A stretch of DNA of 64,000 nucleotides from CAHJXF01 sp038254545 (GTDB lineage Bacteria; Pseudomonadota; Gammaproteobacteria; Burkholderiales; Burkholderiaceae_D). Positions 9,141-17,989 of this stretch are shown in pieces. The stretch covers positions 76,785-140,784 of the forward strand of contig JBBSGB010000005.1 in the NCBI GenBank assembly GCA_038254545.1, written 5' to 3'. Position 1 is the first letter of the stretch. Every line of letters begins with the position of its first letter. A program made the position numbers and the translations under genes. The notes beneath the pieces are model-generated. The model was not told the origin of the DNA. It worked only from the letters and a program-made list of their open reading frames with translations, and did no database searches.

Positions 9141-11380
9141 CGCCGCTTGCGTCCATCCGCAAACGCAGCGAGCCGCACGGAGATCTCGGCGCCTTCGAGC
9201 ACGCGATCGACCGGCGCCGGCAGACGCATGCGCCAGTTGGGATGGGTATTGATCGTGCCCGGCAGATTCGGCTGCTCGACCAGGCCGAGCGCGTCGTCGA
9301 TCGGCGCGATCGCAAGCGGCGCCGGTGTCGAGCCCACATAGCGCAAGGCCTCGGCGATCGGAGGTCGATCCGCGGATGGCTGCTCGCCGTGCGCCGCGCC
9401 GCTTACGCACAACATGGCCCACAGCAGCTTGCGATCGGCTTCGCGGGCCTTGCGTTCGATCTCCTCGCTCGAATGCTCGCCGAACAAGTCCAGTTGCGCG
9501 CGCCACCCGATGTCGTGGCCACCCCACCAACCGGCGATGGTCGGCAAGTCGTGTGTGGTCGTCACCGCCAGCGCGCCGTTGGACCACTCGAAAGGCGGAC
9601 GAAATGGCTGGCCGGGCACGTGCCACTGACGCTCGAACCACAGCACGCGGATGCCGAGCAGGCCCGCGGCCGACAGCCGCTCGGGCAGGCCTTCCGGGAC
9701 CGTTCCGAGGTCTTCGCCGATCACGATCGCGCGATGCCGCCACGACTCGAGCGCGACCAGCCGCAGCAGGTCGTCGAATGGATAGCGCAGGTAGGCGCCT
9801 TCCTGCGGATCGGCGCCTTCGGGCACGAGCCACATGCGCGTCAGGCCGAGCACGTGATCGATGCGCACGCCGCCCGCATGCGCGAACGCCGCGCGCAGCA
9901 TGTCGATCCACGCGCGAAAGCCGGTGCTCTTCAACGCGCGCGGCGAGAACGCCGCGAGGCCCCACGATTGGCCGAGCGCATTGAGCAGATCGGGCGGCGC
10001 GCCGATCGACAGCCCGATCAGCATGTCGCGCTGCCGGCTCCAGGCCTGGCTGCCGCCGCCGTCGGCGCCGACGGCGAGATCGGCGACGATGCCGATCGCC
10101 ATGCCGGCCTCTTTCGCGGCGCGATGCGCGGCATCGAGTTGGCGTACGGCCTGCCATTGCAGGAAGGCGTGGAACGCGACCTCGTCGCGATGCTCCTCTG
10201 CGAACGTCACGACGGCTTCGGCATGCGGATCGCGATACGCAGCAGGCCAGGTACGCCAGCCGCCGAGCATGCCGGCGTCATCGGCAGCCAGCATCGCGTG
10301 CAGCGCCTCGAAGCGCGCGTGCGCTTCGAGCACCTCGCCGCCTTGCGTGCGAAAGGCGACGAACCCGTCGCGCAGGATGCATGCCTCGGCGTCGTCCTGC
10401 GCCATCAGGCGCTCGAAGAGACGGCGCAGCACCGCCAATCGCAAGTGCGACGACGCGGGCCAATCGATCAGCGCATTGGCTTCGAGTTTCACCGCGAGAC
10501 CTTCGGGATCGATCTCCTCGAACGCGGCAGCGCAAGCTTCGTCGCCGAGCACGGCACGCGGGTCGACGTGAAGCACGTTCGCGAGCAGACGGCTCGACGG
10601 TCCATAAGGACTGTAGCGATGCAGGTCGGCCGAGAACATCGCATGCACCGGACTGATCGCAAGCGCCTCCGCGCCGTGAAGCGCCGCGCGTTGTGCGAGC
10701 GTCGCCAGCGATCCGTAGTCGCCCAGGCCGCCATCGCCTTTGCGCGAGATGCCGTAGAGCTGGACCGCAAGCCCCCACGGTCGCGCCTCGGCGTCGCGCC
10801 CAGCGGCTGTCAGCGCGTCGGCTACGCCGTAGCAACGCGCCGGCGCAATCGCCAGCGTGATGGACGTATGCCGCGGCGATGTTCCCGATGGCGCCGGCAC
10901 TTCCGACGTGTCATCGACATCGAGCCGGTGATAGCCGAAGCTCTCGATCGCCTCGACGATCACCGGTCCCTCATCGGCGAAACGAGCTTCGCGAACCTCG
11001 CCGTCCTCGAGGGTGACGCGATAGTTCTTTCCCGCGAACGCGGCGCCAAAGGCCAGCGAGATCGGCGCACCGACGACCGCCGTGACGAGCGGCGGCAGGC
11101 GCTCGGCGACGTGACCCTGCGCTTCGGCCGCCAGATGCATGCGGCTCGCGGCGATTTCGTCGTCGGTAAGCGCGGGCAGTTCGAGCGCGCCAAGCAGAGA
11201 TCGCAAGATCTTGTTGCTGACGGTATGCATCACGCCGCGATAATCCTGCCACACCACCGTAATGCCGGCCTCCTCGGCCAGGCCGTGAAGTGCCGCCGTC
11301 GATGCTTCGCCCGACGGCTCGTCGTCGGCGATGACGTGGCTCGTCGCGTCGGGCATCGATTCGTGCGTCGCGTCGTTCAT
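9137..11380 (-). CDS. malQ: 4-alpha-glucanotransferase (amylomaltase, GH77)
   Basis: A 747-residue disproportionating enzyme that transfers maltooligosyl units between glucan chains, adjusting chain length for TreY and GlgE products. GH77 motifs are clear: LYGISRKGDGGLGDYGSL near the substrate loop, the nucleophile region VRIDHVLGLTRMWLVPEG, the acid/base region IVIGEDLGTVPEGL and TTHDLPTIAGWWGG. About 140 residues precede the catalytic domain, as in MalQ of other proteobacteria. It follows treZ by 10 bp and overlaps treY by 4 bp within the leftward cluster. Confidence 0.94.
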   Translation of the reverse strand: MNDATHESMPDATSHVIADDEPSGEASTAALHGLAEEAGITVVWQDYRGVMHTVSNKILRSLLGALELPALTDDEIAASRMHLAAEAQGHVAERLPPLVTAVVGAPISLAFGAAFAGKNYRVTLEDGEVREARFADEGPVIVEAIESFGYHRLDVDDTSEVPAPSGTSPRHTSITLAIAPARCYGVADALTAAGRDAEARPWGLAVQLYGISRKGDGGLGDYGSLATLAQRAALHGAEALAISPVHAMFSADLHRYSPYGPSSRLLANVLHVDPRAVLGDEACAAAFEEIDPEGLAVKLEANALIDWPASSHLRLAVLRRLFERLMAQDDAEACILRDGFVAFRTQGGEVLEAHARFEALHAMLAADDAGMLGGWRTWPAAYRDPHAEAVVTFAEEHRDEVAFHAFLQWQAVRQLDAAHRAAKEAGMAIGIVADLAVGADGGGSQAWSRQRDMLIGLSIGAPPDLLNALGQSWGLAAFSPRALKSTGFRAWIDMLRAAFAHAGGVRIDHVLGLTRMWLVPEGADPQEGAYLRYPFDDLLRLVALESWRHRAIVIGEDLGTVPEGLPERLSAAGLLGIRVLWFERQWHVPGQPFRPPFEWSNGALAVTTTHDLPTIAGWWGGHDIGWRAQLDLFGEHSSEEIERKAREADRKLLWAMLCVSGAAHGEQPSADRPPIAEALRYVGSTPAPLAIAPIDDALGLVEQPNLPGTINTHPNWRMRLPAPVDRVLEGAEISVRLAAFADGRKRR

Positions 11381-11390
11381 GCGATCGAAC

Positions 11391-13256
11391 TCAAGTCGCC
11401 GCTTCGATCAGTGCCCAGATGGCATGTCCGGGCAGGTTGCCGTCGAGGTCCGGATCGGCTTGCTCGCGCGTTGTGTAGATCTGCTGGCCGCGCATGTGAA
11501 AGCGATGCGCGGGCATTGCTACGCGCTGGGCGGCGAGATTGATCGCGATCGTGAGGACGGCGCCATCGCCCATGTGCCAGCGCGCCACCACCGCCGCCGG
11601 ACCCACTGCTTCGGCGCCCAGCGATCGCGCGCCTTCGAGGCGAGGCACGATGTACTTGTGGCGAATCGCCAGCAGGCCGCGCGTGTGCTCGAGCCATGCC
11701 GACGACCACGCGAGCCCCTTGGCGTCGTCGCTGGTCGCGTCGCGTGTCGCTCGATCGAATTCGAGGCGCGACAACTCGAACGTGGCCGGCGCATTGGGAT
11801 CGGGAATCCGGTAGCGGCTGGCGGGATCGGAGAAGCCGCGCGCGTTCGCGAATTCGTTTCGGCGCCCATCGCGCACCGCTGCCGCGAGTTCTTCGTCGGG
11901 ATAGCTCGTGAAATAGAGGAAGGGTTCGGTCGCCCCCCATTCCTCGCCCATGAACAACAACGGGATCTGGGGCGACAACAGCACCAGAGCCGACGCGGCC
12001 CACAGCGCGGCCGGATCGGCGAGCGTTGTCAGGCGCTGGCCGAACGCGCGATTGCCGATCTGGTCGTGGTTCTGCAGGAACAACACGAAGGCGGTCGGCG
12101 GCAGATCCTTGCTCGGCTCGCCGCGCGGTACGCCTTCACGAAAGATCGACGGCTGGCCCTGATAGACGAATCCCTCGGCGAGGCAGCGTGCGAGTTTGTC
12201 TTCGGGGGCCTCCGCGAAGTCGACGTAATAGCCATCGGTCTCGCCGGTGAGCAGCACATGCAGGACGTGGTGGCCGTCGTCGTTCCATTGCGCGTCGTAG
12301 CCGCGGGTGTTGATGGGGGTGGGACCGAGCAGATGGGCCGCATTGCCTTCGTGCTCGATCACCAGATGGACATGACGCGAGACGTCGACCATGTCGAGCA
12401 CGAACATCGACAAGTCCTTCAACCAGTCCTGCGGCACGATCGAATGGGTCGCATCCAGGCGCAAGCCATCGAGGCGATATTCCATCAGCCAGAAGAGCGC
12501 GTTGTTGCGAAAGAAGTCGCGCACTTCGGCGATGCGGAAATCGATCGCGCGGCCCCACGGCGTCTTGATGTCGTCGCGAAAGAAGGCATCGGCATAGGTG
12601 CCGATGTAATTACCTTCCGGACCGAAGTGGTTGTAGACCACGTCGAGGAACACCATCAGGCCGTGGCCGTGCGCTGCGTCGACCAGAGCCTTGAGTTCGT
12701 CCGGTGTGCCATAGGCGGTATCGGGCGCGAATGGCAATGCGCCGTCGTAGCCCCAGTTGCGCGCACCCGAAAATTCCGCGAGCGGCATCAGCTCGATGGC
12801 GGTCACGCCCAGATCGGCGAGCTGCGGCAGCAGGTGCTGCACACCCCGGAAGCCGCCGGCGAGGCCGACGTGGATTTCGTAGATCACAGTCTCGCACCAC
12901 GCCCGGCCGCGCCAGTCGTCATGGATCCAACGATAGGACTCCGGATCGATCACGATGCTCGGGCCGTGCACGTCGTCGACCTGCGCGCGCGACGCGGGAT
13001 CGGGGACCAGCAATGCGCCCGCGCCATCGTCACCGTCAGCTTTCGGCACGACCCGATACCGATAGTGCGTCCCTGCGCCGCAGTCGGCATCGACTTCGAA
13101 CCAGCCCTCTCCGGCCGTGAGCATCGCGATCTCGTCGCGGCCTTCGATCGCCAGCGATACGCGCTCGCACGACGGCGCCCAGAGTCGAAAGCGGGTGCGA
13201 TCCGGCGCGATCAATTCGGCGCCGAAGGGAAGGCGACGGTGATGCCGCAAGGTCAT
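11391..13256 (-). CDS. treZ: Malto-oligosyltrehalose trehalohydrolase (GH13)
   Basis: A 621-residue enzyme that hydrolyses the alpha-1,4 bond next to the trehalose end of maltooligosyl trehalose, releasing trehalose. The N-terminal carbohydrate-binding-like domain (FGAELIAPDRTRFRLWAPSCERV) leads into the GH13 barrel. Visible motifs are VVYNHFGPEGNYIGTYA, the nucleophile LDGLRLDATHSI, the acid segment VIEHEGNAAHL and FLQNHDQIGNRAFGQRL, all characteristic of TreZ. The start overlaps the glgX stop (ATGA at 13253-13256), so expression is coupled to debranching of glucan. Confidence 0.95.
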   Translation of the reverse strand: MTLRHHRRLPFGAELIAPDRTRFRLWAPSCERVSLAIEGRDEIAMLTAGEGWFEVDADCGAGTHYRYRVVPKADGDDGAGALLVPDPASRAQVDDVHGPSIVIDPESYRWIHDDWRGRAWCETVIYEIHVGLAGGFRGVQHLLPQLADLGVTAIELMPLAEFSGARNWGYDGALPFAPDTAYGTPDELKALVDAAHGHGLMVFLDVVYNHFGPEGNYIGTYADAFFRDDIKTPWGRAIDFRIAEVRDFFRNNALFWLMEYRLDGLRLDATHSIVPQDWLKDLSMFVLDMVDVSRHVHLVIEHEGNAAHLLGPTPINTRGYDAQWNDDGHHVLHVLLTGETDGYYVDFAEAPEDKLARCLAEGFVYQGQPSIFREGVPRGEPSKDLPPTAFVLFLQNHDQIGNRAFGQRLTTLADPAALWAASALVLLSPQIPLLFMGEEWGATEPFLYFTSYPDEELAAAVRDGRRNEFANARGFSDPASRYRIPDPNAPATFELSRLEFDRATRDATSDDAKGLAWSSAWLEHTRGLLAIRHKYIVPRLEGARSLGAEAVGPAAVVARWHMGDGAVLTIAINLAAQRVAMPAHRFHMRGQQIYTTREQADPDLDGNLPGHAIWALIEAAT

Positions 13257-15385
13257 GTATATGCCGTGTGTCCCGCACGATGCCGTGCGACCAGCAGCAT
13301 CGCGCTATGCGACGCGACCTCGACGATTTCGCTCTTGCACGCGGCCTCGTGGCGATCGGGATGCGCGCTGTCGAGCACGATCCTCCAGCGCAGCGCAGGC
13401 TCGGGCAAGGTGAACGTGTGGTTGTCCGACGCGCCGTTGATCAGCAGCAGCGTCGCATCCAGCGCAGTGTCGAGATTCGCGTTCGGACCCGACGAGCAGA
13501 CGCGACGGCATGCGAGCAAGCGGCCTTCGGTGAATTGCCAGGCCTCGTCCGTCATCGCGTCGCCCTTCTCGTCGAACCAGCCGATGTCGGTGAGTCCGTC
13601 ACCGAGGTCGGAGACGCCTTTCATGAAGTCATTCGCGCGCAGAGGCGAATGCGCGGCACGCAAGGCGATCAGGCGCGCGGTGAACGCAGCCAACGCGCGG
13701 CCGGTGTCGCTGTCGGCCACGGCCCAGTCGAACCACGAGATCTCGCTGTCCTGGCAATAGGCGTTGTTGCTGCCTTGTTGCGAGCGGCCGAACTCGTCGC
13801 CGCCCAGAAGCATCGGCGTGCCGTGCGAGCAGAGCAGCGTCATCAGCATCGAGCGATGTACCTTGGCGCGGGTCGCCGCGATACCCGCATCGTCGGTCGG
13901 TCCTTCGACGCCCCAGTTGAAGCTGTGGTTGTCGTCGGCGCCGTCGCGGTTGTCTTCGTGATTGGCGTCGTTGTGCTTGGCGTTGTACGAGACCAGGTCG
14001 GCCATCGTGAAGCCGTCGTGCGCGGTGATGAAATTGACCGAGGCCCACGGCCGTCGATGTTGATGATCGAAGAGATCCGCCGATCCGTGCAGGCGCGCCG
14101 CGATTGCGCCGAGCAGTCCCGCATCTCCCTTCCAGAATCGCCGCACGTCGTCGCGATAGCGGCCGTTCCATTCGGCGAGGCCGGGCGGATGATTGCCGAG
14201 TTGATAGCCGCCGGGCCCGAGGTCCCAGGGTTCGGAGATCAGCTTGACGGACGCGAGCGTCGGATCCTGGCGCAGGGCGTCGAAGAAGCCGCCGTTAGGA
14301 TCGAAGCCGGTCGCCTCGCGGCCGAGCGTGACGCCGAGGTCGAAGCGAAAGCCATCGACGTGGAACTCGTCGACCCAGTAGCGCAGCGAGTCCATGATCA
14401 ACTGGATCACGCGCGGGTGCGAGGTGTTGACGGTGTTGCCGCAGCCGGTGTCGTTGATGCAGTGACGCGGGTTGTCGGGCAACAGGCGGTAATAGCTGGC
14501 GTTGTCGATGCCACGAAACGAGAGCGTGGGGCCGAGCTCGCCTTCTTCGCAAGTGTGGTTGTAGACCACGTCGAGGATCACCTGGATGCCGGCCGCATGC
14601 AGGCGCTTGATGGCCGTGCGGATCTCGTTCAATTCGCCGCTTGCGAGATATTGTGGTTCGGGCGCGAAGTGGGCGAGCGTGTTGTAACCCCAGTAGTTGC
14701 GCAACTGCTTCTCGACCAAGCGCCGGTCCTGCAGCAGCGCGTGGATCGGCAACAGCTCGATCGCGGTGATGCCGAGCTTGACCAGGTGGTCGATCGCGGC
14801 CGGGTCGGCGAGCCCGGCGAACGTCCCGCGCTCGTCGGCGCGGATGCGCTCGTTCTTCATCGTGTAGCCGCGCACATGGGCTTCGTAGATCACGCTGTGC
14901 TGCATCGGCGTGTTCGGAGAGCGGTCGCGGCCCCACTTGAAGACCTCGTCGACCACGACCGCCTTGGGCATCGCCGCGGCCGAATCGCGTCGATCGAAGC
15001 TCAGGTCGGCGCGCGGCGAATGCAGCCGATAGCCGTAGAGCGCGTCGGTCCACTTGAGCTGGCCCGCGAGCTTCTTCGCGTAGGGGTCGAGCAGCAGCTT
15101 GTGCGGGTTGAAGCGATGCCCGTGCTCGGGACGATAGGGCCCGTGAGCGCGATAGCCGTAGAGCTGTCCGGCGCGCACCGTCGGCAGGTAGCCGTGCCAG
15201 ATTTCGTCGATGCATTCGGGTAGGTGATAGCGCGCGATCTCCTTGCGACCGCTCGGGTCGAACAGGCACAGCTCGATCGAGTCGGCGTGCGCCGAGAAGA
15301 TCGCGAAGTTGACGCCGTCGTCGTCAGCCGTTGCGCCAAGCGGGTACGGCAGACCCGGCTGGATGCCGTCTGGCGGATACCACAT
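13253..15385 (-). CDS. glgX: Glycogen debranching enzyme (isoamylase-type, GH13)
   Basis: A 710-residue enzyme that hydrolyses alpha-1,6 branch points of glycogen-like glucan and supplies linear maltooligosaccharides to TreY. It has an N-terminal CBM48 region (PGLPYPLGATADDDGVNFAIFS), then the barrel with VVYNHTCEEGELGPTLSFRG, nucleophile FHVDGFRFDLGVTLGRE, acid LISEPWDLGPGGYQLG and VNFITAHDGFTMADLVSYN. These are GlgX/TreX signatures. It starts 3 bp after the glgB stop and overlaps treZ. Family length and all catalytic segments are intact. Confidence 0.95.
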   Translation of the reverse strand: MWYPPDGIQPGLPYPLGATADDDGVNFAIFSAHADSIELCLFDPSGRKEIARYHLPECIDEIWHGYLPTVRAGQLYGYRAHGPYRPEHGHRFNPHKLLLDPYAKKLAGQLKWTDALYGYRLHSPRADLSFDRRDSAAAMPKAVVVDEVFKWGRDRSPNTPMQHSVIYEAHVRGYTMKNERIRADERGTFAGLADPAAIDHLVKLGITAIELLPIHALLQDRRLVEKQLRNYWGYNTLAHFAPEPQYLASGELNEIRTAIKRLHAAGIQVILDVVYNHTCEEGELGPTLSFRGIDNASYYRLLPDNPRHCINDTGCGNTVNTSHPRVIQLIMDSLRYWVDEFHVDGFRFDLGVTLGREATGFDPNGGFFDALRQDPTLASVKLISEPWDLGPGGYQLGNHPPGLAEWNGRYRDDVRRFWKGDAGLLGAIAARLHGSADLFDHQHRRPWASVNFITAHDGFTMADLVSYNAKHNDANHEDNRDGADDNHSFNWGVEGPTDDAGIAATRAKVHRSMLMTLLCSHGTPMLLGGDEFGRSQQGSNNAYCQDSEISWFDWAVADSDTGRALAAFTARLIALRAAHSPLRANDFMKGVSDLGDGLTDIGWFDEKGDAMTDEAWQFTEGRLLACRRVCSSGPNANLDTALDATLLLINGASDNHTFTLPEPALRWRIVLDSAHPDRHEAACKSEIVEVASHSAMLLVARHRAGHTAYT

Positions 15386-15388
15386 CGA

Positions 15389-17974
15389 TCAACCCCTGAT
15401 GGAAATGTTGTTGTTGTCGGAATGATCGGTGCTCGCCGATTCGAGTACCAGCGCGGCGAGCGGTGGCAAGGTCAGCGTGACCGATGCCGGCAGTCCATGC
15501 GCGCCGTCATCGCTCGCAAGCACGGCACCCCCGTTGCCGATACCCGAGCCGCCGTACACGGCGGCGTCGCTGTTCAGGCGCTCGTGCCACATGCCCGCAT
15601 GCGGCACACCGATCCGGTAGCCGTGCCGCACCACCGGCGTCATGTTGACGACGACGACCACCGCGCGTGACGCATCGCGCCCGATGCGCCGGAACGCGAA
15701 GACGCTGTTGGCGCGGTCGTCGCCCACGATCCATGCGAAGCCCGACGGATCGCTGTCCTTCTCGTGCAGCGCGGGCGACTCGGCATAGAGCCGATTGAGA
15801 TCGCGCACCAGCGTTTGCAGGCCGCGATGCCGGGGGTCATCGAGCAGATTCCAGTCGGGCGAGCCATCGTGATTCCATTCCTTCCACTCGCCCAGCTCGC
15901 AGCCCATGAACAGCAGCTTCTTGCCGGGATGCGTCCACATGAACGACAGGTAGGCGCGCAGGTTCGCGCGCTTCTGCCATTCGTCGCCGGGCATCTTGTT
16001 CAGCAGCGAACCCTTGCCGTGCACCACTTCGTCGTGCGAGATGGGCAGCACGAAGCGCTCGGAATATGCGTACACCATGCCGAAGGTCATGTCGTCGTGA
16101 TGCCAGCCGCGATGGATCGCGTCGTGCTCGATGTAGCGCAGCGTGTCATGCATCCAGCCCATGTTCCACTTGTACGAGAAGCCCAGGCCACCGGAGGAAA
16201 CCGGCGCCGTCACGCCCGGCCACGCGGTCGATTCCTCGGCGATCATCATCGCACCCGGGCAGCGTTCGCCGACCACCGTGTTGAGCTCCTTGATGAAGGC
16301 GACCGCTTCGAGATTCTCGCGGCCGCCGTGGATGTTGGGCACCCATTCGCCCGCCTTGCGGCTGTAGTCGCGATAGAGCATCGACGCGACCGCATCGACG
16401 CGCAAGCCATCGACGTGATAACGCTCCAGCCATTCGAGCGCGGATGCGATCAGGAACCCGCGCACCTCGTTGCGGCCGAAGTTGTAGATCAGCGTGTTCC
16501 AGTCCTGATGGAAACCTTCGCGCGGATCGGCGTGTTCGTAGAGCGCGCTGCCGTCGAAGCGCGCGAGGCCATGCGCATCGTTCGGGAAATGCGCCGGCAC
16601 CCAGTCGAGGATCACGCCGATGCCGGCCTGATGGCAGCGATCGACGAAGCGCGCGAAGTCCGCGGGCGAGCCGAAACGCGCGGTGGGCGCAAACAGGCCG
16701 AGCGGCTGGTAGCCCCAAGAGCCGCCGAACGGATGCTCCATCACCGGCAGGAACTCGAGGTGCGTGAAGCCCATCGCTTTCGCATACGGAATCAGGCGTT
16801 CGCTCAGCGCATTCCAATCGAAGCTGCGGCCGCCGTGCTCCGTGTCATCGTTCATAGTGCGCAGCCAAGACCCGACGTGGACTTCGTAGATCGAGAGCGG
16901 CGCACCGGGCGCGTGACGCGTCGCGCGCTCGTTCATCCATGTGGAATCCGTCCACGCGAGCGGCGTGTCGTCGGGAACCACCGACGCGGTCGCCGGCGGC
17001 AGGTCGGTGGCCAGTGCGACCGGATCGGCTTTCAGCGGCAGCAACGCGCCACCGGCGCCAACGATCTCGTACTGATAGCGCGCGCCTGCCGAGACCTGCG
17101 GGATGAACAATTCCCACACCCCCGCTTCGAGACGACGACGCATCGCATGGCGCCGACCGTCCCATCCGTTGAAGTCGGCGACCACCGATACGCGCTGCGC
17201 GTTGGGCGCCCAGACCGCGAAGCGCGTGCCGGCCACGCCCTGCACGCGCGCGACGTGTGCGCCGAGACTCTCGCCCAGTTGATGGTGGCGACCTTCGCCG
17301 ATCAGATGAAGATCGAGCGGACCGAGCAGCGGCCCGAATGCATAGGGATCGTCGATCTCCTGCGTAACGGTGTCGCCGTTCGCGGCGGGCCACACGACGC
17401 GGAGACGATAGGGCGGGGAAGAGAGCGGCGCGCCGTCGTCGACCTTCGGGAAGGCCGCGACGCTGCCTTCGAAGAGTCCCGCATCGTGGATGCGGACCAG
17501 GGTGCCGAGCGAGCGCGGGGAAGCATTCGTTGCCTCACGCGCGACCACTTCGACCGATAACGCATTCGGGAGCAATGCACGCACGACCGTGACACCCCCC
17601 GCGTCGGTACCGGACGCGTGCGGACCCAGCACGGCGAATGGGTCGCCATGCCGCGCGACGATCAGAGCTTCGATCACGCTGCTGGCGAGTGACGGAACCG
17701 GAAGCGGCTCGACCGCGTCGGCAGCGCGCGGTTGCTGCGATCGATGCGCGTCGCTCGGGTCGGCGGCAGCCAGCTGAGTCGTCGGTTGATTCGCATCTTT
17801 CATCGTCAGTGCCGACGCCGCGACGCTCGCGACAATCGCCGCCGTGCGTTCGATCGCCGCACTGGTCGCCGCGGGATCGATGCCACGCTGCTTCGCGACG
17901 CGTTTTACAGCGGACTGTTTCGTCGCCGCCCGTTTTTTCGCCGGGACTTCTTCGGTTTTGGATTTGGTGGCCAT
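15389..17974 (-). CDS. glgB: 1,4-alpha-glucan branching enzyme with a basic N-terminal tail (GH13)
   Basis: An 861-residue branching enzyme that makes alpha-1,6 branches in the glucan built by GlgE. After an unusual tail of about 100 residues come the GlgB N-domain (ARHGDPFAVLGPHASG), CBM48 (GTRFAVWAPNAQRVSVVADFNGWDG) and the catalytic barrel. Motifs are ILDWVPAHFPNDAHGL, the nucleophile VDGLRVDAVASMLYRDYSRK, the acid IAEESTAWPGVT and LPISHDEVVHGKGSLL. Residues 1-45 are rich in Lys, Ala and Thr (KKRAATKQSAVKRVAKQRG), like a histone H1 tail. It follows the treS fusion by 15 bp. Typical GlgB is about 730 residues, so the tail is the main oddity. Confidence 0.95.
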   Translation of the reverse strand: MATKSKTEEVPAKKRAATKQSAVKRVAKQRGIDPAATSAAIERTAAIVASVAASALTMKDANQPTTQLAAADPSDAHRSQQPRAADAVEPLPVPSLASSVIEALIVARHGDPFAVLGPHASGTDAGGVTVVRALLPNALSVEVVAREATNASPRSLGTLVRIHDAGLFEGSVAAFPKVDDGAPLSSPPYRLRVVWPAANGDTVTQEIDDPYAFGPLLGPLDLHLIGEGRHHQLGESLGAHVARVQGVAGTRFAVWAPNAQRVSVVADFNGWDGRRHAMRRRLEAGVWELFIPQVSAGARYQYEIVGAGGALLPLKADPVALATDLPPATASVVPDDTPLAWTDSTWMNERATRHAPGAPLSIYEVHVGSWLRTMNDDTEHGGRSFDWNALSERLIPYAKAMGFTHLEFLPVMEHPFGGSWGYQPLGLFAPTARFGSPADFARFVDRCHQAGIGVILDWVPAHFPNDAHGLARFDGSALYEHADPREGFHQDWNTLIYNFGRNEVRGFLIASALEWLERYHVDGLRVDAVASMLYRDYSRKAGEWVPNIHGGRENLEAVAFIKELNTVVGERCPGAMMIAEESTAWPGVTAPVSSGGLGFSYKWNMGWMHDTLRYIEHDAIHRGWHHDDMTFGMVYAYSERFVLPISHDEVVHGKGSLLNKMPGDEWQKRANLRAYLSFMWTHPGKKLLFMGCELGEWKEWNHDGSPDWNLLDDPRHRGLQTLVRDLNRLYAESPALHEKDSDPSGFAWIVGDDRANSVFAFRRIGRDASRAVVVVVNMTPVVRHGYRIGVPHAGMWHERLNSDAAVYGGSGIGNGGAVLASDDGAHGLPASVTLTLPPLAALVLESASTDHSDNNNISIRG

Positions 17975-17989
17975 CGTTCGAGAATGCGC

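Noticed and set aside
9141..10157. Long in-frame extension of treY upstream into malQ
   Set aside because: It is antisense-like, Arg-rich low-quality sequence overlapping a clear malQ on the same strand; the ATG at 9140 with ATGA overlap fits the family start.
11331..15223. Very long plus-strand frames opposite treZ and glgX
   Set aside because: These are shadow frames of GH13 genes with clear catalytic motifs on the minus strand.
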